A DNA stretch of 64,000 nt from Hevea brasiliensis (GCF_030052815.1 NC_079498.1:79222992-79286991), one strand, 5' to 3'; positions 1-13,806 are shown, counted from the first letter of the stretch. The notes: generated by a model from the letters alone, not told the origin. Numbers and translations are program-made.

Positions 1-362
1 TACCGATTGAAAAAATTTTCTAAACCTTTTCTTGGCATTCTAATGCCATAGAACCCTCAATGACTCTTCTCTGGAGTCTCAAAAATTATTTTATGAATTT
101 TCTCCCGGGTCTAGGGCTCCTAGTTGCGAGAACCGCAACTTCCCACTGGGTTACCCATCGCTAGGGCACCGGCTCATTTAACTTGGTTGTATTTTATTTC
201 TAAAATTTTTCCTACATTTTTCTTGTTAATATTTGAGTTAATTATAGTTCCTCACTTTAGTTTAAGTTTTTTTTTTTTTTTTCCAGACGTTCTAGCTGTC
301 CAGACCAACACCGATCACCGGAACAGTAGAATGTGTGGAATTACTACAGTGAGGGTGTTACA
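1..362 (-). mobile_element. Gypsy LTR (subfamily G1), right end only
   Basis: This is the right end of a Ty3/gypsy long terminal repeat whose remainder lies left of the window. It ends in TGTTACA at 362 and closely matches the right ends of the LTRs at 16546-19687 and 48215-51388. In element orientation it is the start of a minus-strand LTR. It contains a perfect 7-bp stem-loop (AGTTGCG at 122-128, CGCAACT at 134-140) and a T-run at about 267-282. The sequence to its right belongs to another gypsy LTR subfamily, so this copy was inserted into that LTR; CACTC at 363-367 would be one target duplication, but its partner is off the window. It could be a solo LTR or one end of a full element. Confidence 0.85.
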
Positions 363-1722
363 CACTCAAGTGCTCAATGCACACAATACACCATTAAAGT
401 TCAACATTTACTTCCACTGAAATTCAATATACCTCAACACCTATATTATACATACACTTCCATGCAACTACACATGCTGCCCACAATTCAACACCATCAT
501 ATTTCATCAATAAATTTCATAAACTCACACATAAATTCATGAGATTTAAGGCTGCCAAATATGGCAGTTTACTGAAGCATCAAAGTCCCATTTTTAAACC
601 CTTAATTCAAGCACTAACATACACATACTTGGACATTAACTTACTACAACTTCCATATGAGTTAATGAACCTTAATTCCCATCCGTTAGAGGTAAGAAAA
701 ACTCAAACACATCAAGCTTTCATGGCTGCCGAAAATGAATAAATTCATAACTCAATATTTTCTTCCATTCTCTTCACCAAGTTACTCACCTCAATCTAAA
801 CATGAAGTTTACTAAAGCAAGGGAGAGGATTTGGACACTTACCTCTTGAGAGCTTCCCTTAAACTTCACCAAATCTTCTTTTTCTTGTTCCCAATATCTT
901 CCCCAAGGTGAGTAGGCAAGCTTTAATGAAGGAATTATGTGTGAAAGATGGCTTGATGATGGAGAAAGAAAGCTTCATGCATGGGCAGCCATGGAGGTTT
1001 TGGTTGGGAGCTTCATTTCGGCAAGATGAAGATTGTAGAAGAAGAAGATGACAGTGAGTGGAATCTACTGTCCCAAGGTCCCATATGTCTCCCAAATTAG
1101 GAGTTAGTGGAGCACTAAACTTATTTTTAATGTTTAATTATTCCAAGTTTCATTATTTGCACATTTATCTCCTTTCTTTCACTAGTTACATAATATATCA
1201 CAATTTAATTTTTCATGACATTTTCATAGTATAATATTATTTATTTTTAATGGACATTGAGGTCATAAGGCAACTCAAGGTGTCAAATGACCAAAATGCC
1301 CCACTTCGGGTTATATTCCCGATTTTTCGGTAACACCGATTTTTGTCAGTTTCTTGATTTTTCGTTTTTCTTTATACTAATTTATTAATTTTTCTTTGAT
1401 ATTTCTAGTGTCAATTACATTTCAATAAACATTTAATTATGTCTCAAAATTTAATTCCAAGGGTTTCCCGCAGTCTTGGGGTCAGTAATTGCCTTCGCCG
1501 TAACTTCCCGGTGCGGTTACCCATCGCTATAGTGCCGGCTCGTTTAACCTAGTTTCATTTTCTCTCTTTCATTTTTCTTTAATTTTTCTTGTATTTTCTT
1601 TTTATTTATTTCATAAATTTATGTCTGTTCACTATCACCTAAGTGTAGTTCGGACATCTGACTGCAGATGACATTTGGTCACCGAGATGTAATCTGAGAA
1701 CACGTCTGATGGGGATGTTACA
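363..1722 (-). mobile_element. Gypsy LTR (subfamily G2), right part, split by the G1 insertion
   Basis: This stretch aligns along its length with the right part (about 25803-27161) of the complete G2 LTR at 23765-27161: both share the leader around CAAGTGCTCAATGCACACAA, the GATTTTTCGGTAAC block and the terminal GGGGATGTTACA. It is about 1.36 kb of an LTR that should be about 3.4 kb; the left part lies beyond the window, across the G1 insertion. It carries no coding capacity; short open frames here are not conserved in the homologous LTR. TAACT at 1723-1727 is a possible target duplication that cannot be checked. Confidence 0.8.
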
Positions 1723-4700
1723 TAACTGTTCCAGTGATTAATGTCGGTTTGGATAGTCAGAATATCTAAAACTATATTTAAACTAGAGTGAGGAGCTATG
1801 AATAAACTAAATAACGATTAAGCAAAGTTAAAGAGAAATCAAAGAAATGAAATGCAAATAGGTTAAAGGAGTTGAATTTTGACCTAAATGTCAATCCAAA
1901 TGAGTTAGAATAAAACATTTAAAATGAATTAAAAATCATGAATTGTGTAATGGAAAGGGGAAAAGAAAGAAAAGAAAATATAATTAAATTATGACATAAG
2001 CCTTACCACATGATGACATAAGCATGATCAAGCATGATGACACCATTAAAAATTTAATTCAATTACATTAGGATAAATATTTAAACAAAAGACAAATTGT
2101 ATTAAATGAGAGATTGGTCTTCTTCCTCTTCCATTCCCATTTGGCTGAACCACCATGAGAGCCCTCCTTCCACCATTTTCATCTCAATCAAGCTTGATTT
2201 CTCTCCAATTCTCACCACCAAATCCCTAGCCACCAACACTAAACCTTAATATTTCATCTTGGTGAAGAGTTTGAAAGCAAAAGGAAGTAGAAAAGTTGAG
2301 TTTTGGCAAGCTTGGGATTCACACAAGTGAGGTTAGCGCAAGTTCTCATCTTTCAACTTCTTCTTACCTTGAAATTAAGTAGAATTTAGAAGAAATTAAT
2401 TGGAAAAATGAAGAGAATAAGTATGTAGGTTTTGATCAACCTTAAGGGAGATGAGATTTTGATGATTTGTCTTGATTTAAATTGCCTATTAATGTTGTTG
2501 AATGAGTAGATATGAACTATGAATTGAATACCTTGTGATTATATGAAATTAGGAATTTTGGTGATTAGGGTTTATGAGAATTTGGGGGTTTTGTGTTTTG
2601 ATGCTCAATTGAAGTGGTTGAGGTCAAATATTGACCATTCGATGAAATTTGATCGACTTTTGAAACTGTTTGTTGGAGTGAATTGAGTAATTGGAAGTGT
2701 TACTTGTGTATTGGATTTCTGGACCTCTGAGTCTAGTGTGCTTATAGGACTATAAGTAGAGCTACATAGCTCCAATTGGTGTGAGGCTAATTGGAGATGA
2801 AACTTAAGACATAATGCCACATTTTTCATGAAGAGACCCTGCTCAGAAACTGAATACAAAATGACCTAAAATTGGCTTGAATCCAAGTAACCATATGCTG
2901 GACCTATAAAAATGACTATATAAATAGTAAATGTTCAAATAGGCATAACTCACTGTAGGAAGCTCCAATTGAGCTGATTTTTTAACCTTTGAAAAGCTTA
3001 GACATAGGATAACATTTCATATGAAGAACTTAGAGCCAAATTCTGTTCATAACTCAGTCAATTTGCTAGACTAATTTAAGTCAGCAAATCTGACCATAAC
3101 CAGAACCTGACTAGAGAACCCTGAACATTGACCTACTCGACCAGTTGTGGTAAAAAAGCCATAACTCGGCCTACAAAATTGCAAATTTAGTGATTCAAAA
3201 GCCAAAATCTTCATTAGACCTAAAATTAAAACTTTGATGTTTTGACCAAAACCTAGAACCAAATGCAGCTTAGGGAAATTGCTAGGAGAGTCAGGAATTC
3301 CCACCTCGAAATTCCTGCACCTAAGCAAATTGCCAATTGACACTCGGATACTAATCAGACCATAACTTCCACTAGAAAACTCTAATTAGAGTGAACCAAA
3401 ATGATTTGAAAAAATAAGACAAAGGCCCAAAACTTTTTTTTAGGGATTAAATCCAGTTCTGAGCCTAAGGTGTTCAGAAATCACTTGCAAAATATGGTAA
3501 AATTCGGAAAACTTAGTAAAGTGCATGGTTCAGTACCCTAGACCAGACCTGAGTATATTGACCATAACTAGAGCTACATAACCTCAAATTGAGTGATTCA
3601 AAAAGGGAATTAAATTTAACACATAAAGGAATAACTTTGATAAAGAAAGTGAGGTCAAATCTCTACTGTAGATTAGCCTAATGTAATAGTAAACACAGGT
3701 TGCAAATTCTGAAAATTTTGAAATACTCCTAAAATGACTTGAATTATGGTTGGCAATTAATGCCAATAACTTAATGAACTAAAATGTGGAATGAATATGA
3801 ATTTGGGGCTTATGTCCCCATTATGAAGGACATAACCAAGATTGAGCATGAATAGTGCAATGAATAGTAAATACAATGACATAATGTAAAGAACAAATGC
3901 TTAAGGTACTAATGTGCCCATGTATGCCTAAACTTTATGCATGGGTTGGATAGATTGGCATGCAAATAAGGTTCTGATTTGCAGTACTGCTTATGGCCTT
4001 ATGCCACTCTGTTATCATGGCTTTCATGCTATCCTATTATCATGGCTTCTAGCCATTCTGTTACATGATGATGTATATGGATTTATGCCTGATTGCTACT
4101 ATGGCTTTTTAGCCATTCTGTTGCATACCTGGTTGACATTATGTGTCCCATGGTATGACAGCCCGCGACACAAGTGTGTCCAGTGCTAGTTTACCCGCTT
4201 ATCTAGTCCAGTCAGTCTGTTACAGGTTACTTGGGCAATAAAAAACATTAATGAGATTAAATATGTGTTGAAACAAAAAGGGAAATTGAATATCAAGATA
4301 AAGAAAAAGAAAGATCCTAATAAAATAAAAGTTTCGAAAGATCAGTAAAATGTAAAATGATGTTTAAAATCATTATAGGACCAACTAATAAGATGTGTAA
4401 GAGAGTCGATATAATAAATTTCAATTAGCATTAAACAAATCTATATTTTCATTAAATATGCATTTTTTTGATAAGTATTATAAACCTGAAAATATTACTT
4501 TTATTTGTATATTATATTTTCATTGTATTATTGCACCATTGAGCAGAAATACTTAGCGCATTGGTTTTTCCATCGCGTAGGTACTGGAGATAAAGCCTAG
4601 TGGATACCAGACTGGGATTTTAGAGTTCAGATTTGCATCTGTGTTCAGTGGTCAGCTCCTTTGCAGTGCATTTTGATAGGGCCCACTAAGCCATGTTAGT

Positions 4701-5114
4701 TATTTTTGTACATTGTAATTAAGCATTAAATTGTATTGTAAATTATGAATGTAATTAATATAATTTGTACATTATGTAATTAATATAATTTGTACACTCC
4801 ATGAAGGGTATGAATGAAAGATGACAATTTTATGAAATTGATTGTGGGATGAGACTTTGATTTAGAAATGTTGAGATATTGATGAATATGAGATTGCTAT
4901 AATTATTATTTGAACAGATGGTTACTTTTAACAAGGTAATTGTTAAATAAATAGGGGAAACTCCGTCATTTTCTCCATTAAATTCAAACTGAATAATTAA
5001 TTAAAAGGACAATAAAATTTAAGAGGGATTAAAGTAAGATAAGATAAGGTGCTCCGGCACAGAATGTAGCATTCTTTGCTCGGTTATATTGTAGATCGGG
5101 TAAGAGGTGTTACA
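1723..5114 (+). mobile_element. Gypsy LTR, plus orientation, probably solo, first ~40 bp displaced
   Basis: This 3.4-kb stretch is homologous to the plus-oriented LTR at 10501-13801 but more diverged. It matches from about base 40 of that LTR (ACTGTTC...GTGATTAATGTCGG) and ends with the LTR terminus GGTGTTACA at 5114. The missing first bases are explained if the G2 LTR on its left was inserted near its start. No gag or pol lies next to it, so it is probably a solo LTR. It includes repeated short blocks built on ATGGCTT..AGCCATTCTGT at about 4000-4120. No protein-coding gene is evident. Confidence 0.75.
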
Positions 5115-5139
5115 ATAAGAGCAGACTCTATGTGCAAGT
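5115..5139. other. 25-bp spacer not assigned to any element
   Basis: These bases lie between the end of one gypsy LTR (5114) and the start of an oppositely oriented one (5140). They match no other part of the window that I can see. They may be host DNA or a scrap of an older element. ATAAG at the left and CAAGT at the right could be target duplications, but neither partner is visible. Confidence 0.5.
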
Positions 5140-7900
5140 TGTAACACCCATTACCCATCTACAGTGTAGGCGAGCAAGACATGCCACACAGTGTGTCGGA
5201 GCATCTTAACTTATCCCATTATATTCTTGGTTATCACATTTAATTTTATTTAAATTCATATTGATTTATTTTATCGGAGAAACTGATGGTGTTTCCCCTA
5301 ATTTATTAATATTTGATGTATTACACTGATCACCTGTTTAAAACAATTTCATATCAATTCATGTACTCATTAACATTCTCAAGCTCAATTTAATATCCCA
5401 ATCAACATTACTCAATTTCAAGCCATCAAATTCATTCAGATGTTCATCCATTCATAGTCAATTTATACATGAAATTTGCACATTTCATTAATTTACATCA
5501 CTATACAATTTATTGCAAAAAGTTATAATTCACATCATGTACAATTGTAATTCCATAAATTCATAATTTACATTATAAAATTTAATGAATATTCACAATA
5601 CATAAAAAATAACTAACATGGCCTAGTGGGCCCTACCAAATGCATTGCACGGATGAGGTGATACTGTCTGACACTGATGCAGATCCAAAATCTCAAACTC
5701 CCAGTTTGATATCCACTAGGCTTTCTCCTTATCTTCATAACCTACGAGATGGAAAATCCAACGCGCTAAGCATTTTTGCTTAGTGGTACAATAATATAAT
5801 GAAAATATAATATACAAATAAAAGTAATAATTTCCAAATTGTAATACTTATAAGGAAAATGTATACTAAATAAGTTATGGATTAGTTGAAGGCTAATTAA
5901 AATTTATAGTATCAACTCTTCCTAGCATTTTATAGGTTGATCCTATACTGATCTTAAACATCATTTTAAGTTTTATTGAACTTTGGGAATATTTATTTTA
6001 TTGCAATCTTTCTTTTCCTTCTTTGTCTTATTACTCAATTCCTATACTTTGTTTCAATATATTTTTAATCTCATTAATACTTTTTACTGCCCAAGTAACC
6101 TATAACCGACTGACTGGATTGGATAAATGGGTAAACTGGCACTGGGTATCAAGTACCTTAGGCCATCATACCATCGATCACAAAGTGTCTCTAGGTGTGC
6201 AACAGAATAGTTAATGAGCCGTAATAATCATTAGGCACAAGGCCAAGTATATCAAGCATAGCATAATGGCCATAGGCCATAATATCACAGAATGACACGA
6301 AATGCCATAAATTACAGAATGGCACGAAATGCCATAAATCACAGAATGGCATAATGCCATATGCAGTACTGCTAACAGAACCCTATTAGCATACCAACCT
6401 ATCCAAACCAATCACACTAAGCCTACTAGGGCATATTACAAATTTAAATGTAAAGTTCTTTGCAATTGAAGTTTAATAGTTACTATTCACCTCACTAGTT
6501 AACCAAAATGTTGACTTTTTCATAGGTAATAAGTATGTTCGTTCTAACAACACCAACATACCACATTTTGCATTTCACAAATGTTGGCATTTGTTGCCAA
6601 ATCCATTTCAAAGCTTATTATATGTTATTTCAATTTTTCAGATTTCATGCCTTGAGTTTACTGTTTCATTGGTCATTACTACAGTAATAATTTGGCTAAA
6701 CTCTCTTCAACAAAGTTGTTACTTATTGTGTCTTCTCTAATTTCCTTTTTGAATCACTCCATTTGGAGTTTTCTAGCTTAAGTTATGGTTAAAAGACTAT
6801 TTTGGACTCAATGGTTACTTATGCAAGTTTCTAGATTTTGTATGCTGTCTTAACCTAGCTAAATGACCTAATTCCCTTGATTTCTGGTTTTGGTCAAAAT
6901 ATTAATATTTTAGGTCTATGTCTTATTGAAATTTTGGCACTGATTTCATATCATTTAGAGTTTTGTGGACCAAGTTATGGTATTTTTACCAAAACTGGTC
7001 AATTTGCCTTTGTCTAGCAATTCTGGCAGTTTCAATTCTGGACAGTTTTGGTGTCCCTAATTAGGCAAGCAATTTGACTTGGTTTATGGCATTTCTGGGT
7101 TTTGGTGTCTTCACAAGAGTTGTAGCCCTATGTCTAAGATTTTCAATGGTATAAATTTCAGGTCATTTGGACTTGTCTACTGTGAGATATGGCCAAATGA
7201 GTGGACACTGTTCATTTGGTCAATTTCTGGGTTCACTAAATGGCAATCCGGATTGAGATAGCATTTAGGTCAAGTTTTGGATAGAATTTAGGCATAGTTT
7301 CTTCATAGAAAATGGAGTGTTTTGGGTCTGGTTTTACCTCTAATTGGCTTCATACCAATTGGAGTAACACAAATTAGGTTATGGCTCAAAACACACACTG
7401 ATTTCAATAAATACACAACCTACCAAGAAAATTACACTTCTAATAAAATTTCTCCATCTCCCAAACTACAATTTTGCATTCATAGCACTTCTCATATCAT
7501 CAATCAAATCTCAATTTGGTCAAATGTCTAGCAATTACACAAGTCTCTAATAACCAACTTAAAACTCTAATTCAAATGATCAAAATTAATAATACACATT
7601 CCATTAAATTTCTAGTACATCAAGCTTCATTCCTCAACAATTAACTCATTCATCAATACCATTAATTAACATTTACATACATGAAATTAATGATCTCCTA
7701 GGTACCACAAGGCTGCCGAATTGAATAGTTGTACAAACCTTCAATATTATTCAAAACCCTACTTCAAAGTATCAATCTCAAGCATACATATGACATAAAT
7801 TTGCTCGTACATGTAATTAGCCTAATCAACTTCACTAATCATCATTTACATGTAAAAATTAATTAATCTCCTATACTTTCATGGCTGCCAAATTAAACAC
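5140..7900 (-). mobile_element. Gypsy LTR, minus orientation, interrupted by copia element O
   Basis: It begins TGTAACACCCATTACCC at 5140, like the left ends of the LTRs at 16546, 23765, 44876 and 48215. It continues with the same ordered landmarks: the CTAAGCA/TGCTTAG stem-loop at 5766-5783, the CCCAAGTAACCTATA block near 6088, and the GGCATACCAACC-like block. After about 2.76 kb it is cut at 7900 by the copia LTR that starts at 7901; the rest should lie beyond the right edge, on the far side of element O. It is the oldest layer of the nest visible here. No coding gene is seen. Confidence 0.8.
6281..6360. repeat. Three-unit ~27-bp tandem repeat in a gypsy LTR
   Basis: Three near-identical units of 25-28 bp, each with CACAGAATGGCA (or a one-base variant) followed by an ATGCCAT block, lie head to tail. 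Other gypsy LTRs in the window have only one or two such blocks at this place (for example near 49232-49258), so the array is a local expansion. Confidence 0.7.
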
Positions 7901-9988
7901 TGAAGGAGCAAAAGCATGTTGATTAGTTCATTAGAGCATTGAATTTCAAAATTTTTCTTCTAGGGTTACATGCATCATGCCACATCTCTTATATGCATAA
8001 TTAATTTCAATGCTCAATTGCATATTAAAATACTTTTAATATTTATTAGGATCTATGTTTGCCATTCAAGATTGTGAATTAACAAATTATTTATTTAAAC
8101 CCTAGTTTAAAAGATGAGTTAGAGCACTAACTTCTTTGATGCACTGTGGATATAATTGACACCTTTAGGAAGCAACTAGGACTCCAAGTGTTATCCCTCT
8201 AGCTTGTCCACACCAAGATCACCAATGGGCAGCCCCCAATTTGCTTCTCAAGCCTTTGCCAACCAATTATAAATTGGGTTTTTACCTTTAGGGAGGTAGT
8301 ATGTCTGTATAGGACACTAGAAATAATTTCTAGTAATTTTAATTCGAAGGATTTTGGGCAATTCTCTTTGAATTGATGAGATAAGATGAAGAGGAGAGGG
8401 AGAGAGTTGTACTGCCACACTTGAGAGAAAATAAGAGTATATCATGTTTCATCTTTTCTTTTCCCTTTTATATAATTAGGTCATCAAGTCACTTAAATCC
8501 TATGCCACATGTCACCACCTCATTGCATCTTATTTTTAATTGACTCAATCACATTAAGCCAAGTGTCAAAGGTAGACTTAATCTTGACTTTGATCATCTT
8601 ACATGATAGGAAGACAAATGGCAAGCTTATATGATGCCATGTGTAACCATGTGAAATGACCAAATTACCCTTATATTGTAATTTTGAGTTCTCAACCGAA
8701 AATCATTATTTCTCCTCTTCAAATCAATTTATATCAAATATAAATTAATTAATTAATCTCTATTAATTAATTTCTCACAATTAAATTCATATTTAAACAT
8801 TTTAAATATAAATTTAACTTATGCTATACATCCAATAACCCAGATTTGGTTTCAAGTCATGCTAGGGACTTTGTAATCTTTTTGCAAATCAAACATATTT
8901 AATTAATCAATTAAACTCTTTAATTAATCAATTAAATCACATTTTACTTGGTAATTATCTTGTGTATGTGTGTGACTCACTAGGCTCATCACAAATTGGC
9001 AATGATATATGATATTAACTCTTAATATCATAAGAACTCTTTCTTACCATAAATGATTTCTCTAAATCATTTTAGGCATCTCATAGACCATGGTTAACAC
9101 CTAGCATAGCGTGCCATGGCCATCCAATCAGTAACAAGGAATACCTTAAATGAACCTTTAATCATATGTTATCATGCACTAGAATCTCTTTGTTACAAAA
9201 TCCCAATTCGAGCTAGAGTCATGATTTATGTCAAACCCCATTTGCTATGAATATTATGTTTTCTTTTAATTCTAGTTCTTGATTAATTAGATTTTCATGT
9301 CAAAAACTCTTTTCTGACTAAATTTGTCTGTCCTGGCTAGGAACTTGAAACATCAAGAACAATTAAATGAACATAGGACTTTATTCCTATTTACTTAGGG
9401 TAACAGATTCCATCTTGATCAATACCTATCTCCATATATAACTAGTAGGAGCCAACACATGCCCATATATCCATACATAGTAAAAGTATGAAAGCAGTAT
9501 CAAACTCAAACCACTTATATACAAGATAACTGTGTTATCTCAGGTCTAAAGATTATATGCACTGATATAATATATGACAATGCATTGACAAGAGTAAACT
9601 CCATGTGCTTGTCATATGCGTCACTGGTTTGGCCTACTTATCATGTATAAGTGCCTATCATTTTATTATATAGCATGAGACTCATCATTTCATCTTATTT
9701 ATATCTCATATAAATACTTTGGGAACAAACATAAATACAATCTTTTTGGATAAGTCATGCCCTGTGTGAAGTATCCAAGATTGTGAACCAATTTGTGATA
9801 CTTTGTGCTAGAAATACTATCACTCATATTCTTAACAACTTAAGAATAGAATTTCTAACAAAATATCAATGGACCTTTTCTATTACACATAAATACATTA
9901 TTTAAACGGAAAAGTGAAATTGCATTTTATTAATAAAATATGTACAAGATACATACTATATGATATGCTTTACGGCATACTACTAATA
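7901..9988 (-). repeat. Element O 3' LTR
   Basis: The LTR begins, read on plus, with TGAAGGAGC at 7901 and ends with the mutated terminus TACTAATA at 9988 (TACTAACA elsewhere), about 2.09 kb. It is more diverged from the family than the other copia LTRs, in keeping with O being the oldest copy. The A/T-rich block of repeated TTAATTAA found in all the family's LTRs is present near 8740-8935. No gene is seen. Confidence 0.88.
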
Positions 9989-10500
9989 ATCTCCCACAAG
10001 CACTAGAGCCATTCATTACAATATCTTAGGCCCATCTTCTCAAGATGTCGATCTAACTTGGCTTGTGACATAGGCTTCGTGAATGGATCAGCTAGATTTT
10101 CAGCTGATGCTATTTTCTGCATGGCAACATCGCCTCGCCAACTATTTCTCTGATAATGTGGTAGCGCCTTTCTGTGTGTTTAGATTTCTGGTGAGACCGG
10201 GTTTCCTTAGCCTGTATGACCGCTCCATTGTTGTCATAGTAGAGTGGAACTGCTGATTCAATGGAAAAAACTACTACAAGTTCTGTCACGAACTTCTTAA
10301 TCCAAATAGCTTCCTTTGCAGCATCTGATGCAGTAATCTACTCAGCCTCTGTAGTGGAATCAGCAGTCTTACTCTGTTTGGAACTCTTCCAACTGACTGC
10401 ACCTCCATTACAAATGAATACAAAACCAGAGGTAGACTTTCTATCATCAATAAGTGATTGGAAATCAGAATCAGTATAACCATCCAATTGCAAGTCACCA
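9989..10500 (-). pseudogene. pol: Element O pol, RNase H end (broken)
   Basis: Read on the minus strand this is the C-terminal third of a copia pol: the RNase H region with DGYTDSDFQS, the SWKSSKQS and TTEAEY motifs, then the C-terminal tail up to the purine-rich tract just before the 3' LTR. Copia RNase H removes the RNA template strand during reverse transcription. The frame is broken by a deletion and stops, and the gene is cut at 10500 by a solo gypsy LTR; it resumes at 13807 with the preceding part of pol. The 5 bases CACCA are repeated on both sides of the insertion. Confidence 0.85.
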
Positions 10501-13500
10501 TATAACACCCTCACTGTATCCATTCCATACATTCTACTGTTCTGGTGATCGGTGTCGGTCAGGACAGCTAGAACATCTAGAAAAATATTTAAACTAAAGT
10601 GAGGAACCATAATTAACTCAAATATTAATAAGAAAAATTTAGAAAAAATATTTTAGAAATAAAATACAACCAAGTTGAATGAGTCGGTGCCCTAGCGATG
10701 GGTAACCCAGTGAGAAGTTGCGGTCTTCGCAACTAGAAGCCCTAGACCCAGGACAAAATTCATAAAATAATTTTTGGGACTCCAGAGAAGAGTCATTGAG
10801 GTTTCTATGGCATTAGAATGCCAAGAAAATGCTTAGAAAAATTTTTCAACCTGTACAGACGATTTTGGCTAAATAAGCCAAACGGAGGGCATTTTGGTCA
10901 TTTCGCCTTCAGAGGTGATTTTTGGCCGACTTGTCAAGTTAAGTAAATAATTATTATGACATAAAATGTGAATAAACATTGCTAAAAATTTAATTGAAAA
11001 TGAGTAGAAAAGAAAAGAAAAGAAAAAGAAAGAAAATTAGAAATTATGACATCACATGATGTCATTAGTGTGCCTCCACCCAATCACATTGTGAGACATG
11101 TCTTTAAATCACTTAAAATGAGAAAAATGGGCAGAAAAATTGAAGAAACAATTTGCTTCTTCTTCACAAATGAACCAGCTCCCTCTCTTCTACCATTGAA
11201 GCGTCACCCAAGCTTTCAAACCTCTACCAAAACCACCTCAAAACCTCATCTTCCCTTCACAAAAATTTGTCCCTACCACTAGAGCTAGACTTAGGCAGCC
11301 ATTATAAGAGGAGAAAGTGGAAGAAAGTGAGGTGTGAATAAGCTTAGAAAATCACCAAAGAGGTTAGTGCCATATTCTTTGCTTTTACATCTTTCTAAAC
11401 ATGAATTTAAGCTAAGTTAAGTTGAGAATTTGATAAAAATTGAATTAATAAGGCATGATTATGTTCCATGAAATTTTGGCAGCCTTGACATGAGTTAGGG
11501 TTAGGAGAATTCTTTGATTTAAAGTGACATATTAGCTACCCCTAGTATAAATTATATGATTAGTATAGCAAATTAGGGGTAAGATGCATGAATTGGAGGC
11601 TTGGTCAATTAGGGTTAGTGTTTTGAAATTTAATTTTGGTGGTGGATGAAAATGGACATAAACTAAAGTTGTAATGGTCAATTAGTGACCATTTGGCTAT
11701 GTTTGATTAGGAAATGAAGTGATTTGTGCCATGGGAATTGAAGTTAGGTATGCTGCCCTTGAGTGCCCTGTAGGTCTGGATGTGAGTCCAGCATGTTTGG
11801 GCAGCTATAAATGGAGTTGTACAGGTTTAATTGGTGCAAGGCCAATTAGAAATGAAACTAGACACATAATGGCACCACTTTGGTGAAGAAACCCTGCCTA
11901 GAAAACCAAACCAAGTTGACCTAAAAATTGCCCTAATCCGGGTGACTTGCATTCTGACTGGGCAAAATGACCAAATAAATAGTGTTTATTCATTTGGTCA
12001 TAACTCAGTGTAAAAAGGTCCAATTGACCTAAAATTTTACCAGAAGAAAGCGGAGACATAGACCTACAACTTTCATGAAGAAACAAAACCCAAATTTTGA
12101 TCATAACATATTCGAAAACTGACCTGCATTCAGTGCACAAAACCTGCAGAATTGGTTCTGCCCAGAAAAATCTGGAAAATTGCAATCCGGCCAGTTATGG
12201 TGTTTAGGCCATAACTTGAGCTACAAAACTCAAAATGGAGTGATTCTAAAAAAAAGAAATGTAACTAGACATAATAAGGAACAACTTTCATGAAGACAAC
12301 TTTGCCAAAATCCTACTGTACAAATGACCAATGGAACAGTAAACATAATGCTTGAAATCTAAAAATTGTGAATAACTAACACTAAGCTTTGAAATGGAAT
12401 TGGCAACCAATACCAACAACTTTAGAATGCAAAATGTGGTATGTTGGGGATATTAGAACTAATATACCTATTGTCTATGAAAAAGTCAACATTTTAGTTG
12501 ACTAATGAAATGAATAGTAACCTTATATGTAAAGTACAAATATTCAAGAAATGACTTTGTAATATGCCCTAGTAGGCCTAATGTGATTGGTTTGGATAGG
12601 TTGGCATGCCAATAGGGTTCTGATAGCAGTACTGCGTATGATGTATGGCTTCATTACCATTCTGTGATGATAGCCTATGGCTATACTAATTATGATGTTA
12701 TACTTGGCTTTATGCCTTATTGCTTTTATGGCTTATTAGCCATTCTGTTTGCACACCGGGAGACACATTGTGACCGATGGTGTGATTGCCTGAGGTACCT
12801 GGTACCCAGTGCTAGTTTACCCATTTATCCAGTTCGGTTAATTTGTATAGGTTACTTAGGCATGGAAAATTATAATTGTAATTGAATTGATTATTATTAA
12901 AAATAAGGAAATGAAATATCAAGAATGATTACAATAAAATAAAGAAGCTCAAAATCATCAAGAAAACAATTAACAAAATGCATGAAGAAGTTAACATCAT
13001 AAAATGCAGTTAGCCTTCGACTAAACGATAAGTTAGTAATTATTCATTTCTTATGAACACAATAACTAGGAAATTATTATGTTTATTTGCATATTATATT
13101 TTCTTGAATTATTGGCACCACTAAGCTTTATGCTTAGCGCGTCGCCTTTGCAACAAGTAGGTACTGAAGATTTGGACAGAGAGCCCAGTAGACCACAGAC
13201 TGGGTAAGGTCGTTCATAGTTCTACATAGTGTCCGTGTCACCTCACAGGCTACAGTGCATTGGTAGGACATTAGGTCCCATTTTGTATTTTGTGATTTTT
13301 GTAAGTTTTGTAATTAAACTCTTATTTTATCATGTATATTTGAAACCTATGTAATATAATTTTGTATTAATGTAAGTATTTGTAACTTTGTGATTATAAA
13401 TACCATGTGAGAATTTATTTATGATTTTAGAATGATAATGATGTGAAATGAATGAATGACAAATGGAGGAATTGTTAAGAAATTGTTGCAAATTGATGTG

Positions 13501-13801
13501 ATACAAATGGAGTTTGAGAATGATTGGAAATTATTGGAAGTGTTTTCTACAGGTTCCAAAGAACTGTTTTCTCCATTTTTAGTCGGCACTCTGCCGGATT
13601 TTCTATAAAATTTTCGGAGTCGCAAATTAATTTATAATTTCAATAAATGATCTAAATGAGATCAATTTCATAAATTTCACTTAATAACTATAATAAATAA
13701 ATTAAGAACTGATAAATATCAATGAGATAAATTATGGTGTTCCGGTATACTGTGTGGCATATCTTGCTCAACTACACTGTAGACGAGTAAGGGGTGTCAC
13801 A
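10501..13801 (+). mobile_element. Solo gypsy LTR (G1-like) with 5-bp TSD CACCA
   Basis: A 3301-bp sequence starts TATAACACCCTCACTG (first bases mutated from TGTAACACC) and ends GGGGTGTCACA, flanked by CACCA at 10496-10500 and 13802-13806. It splits copia pol cleanly between two adjacent codon stretches. There is no gag, pol, primer site or second LTR, so it is a solo LTR left by recombination between the two LTRs of a full gypsy element. It contains the perfect AGTTGCG/CGCAACT hairpin (10716-10734) and the CTAAGC/GCTTAG stem-loop (13121-13137). No gene is seen. Confidence 0.92.
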
Positions 13802-13806
13802 CACCA

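Noticed and set aside
7079..7531. Open frames of 60-70 codons in gypsy LTRs, such as those near 7079 and 7322
   Set aside because: They are not kept in homologous LTRs, have no recognisable domain and fall in known LTR sequence.
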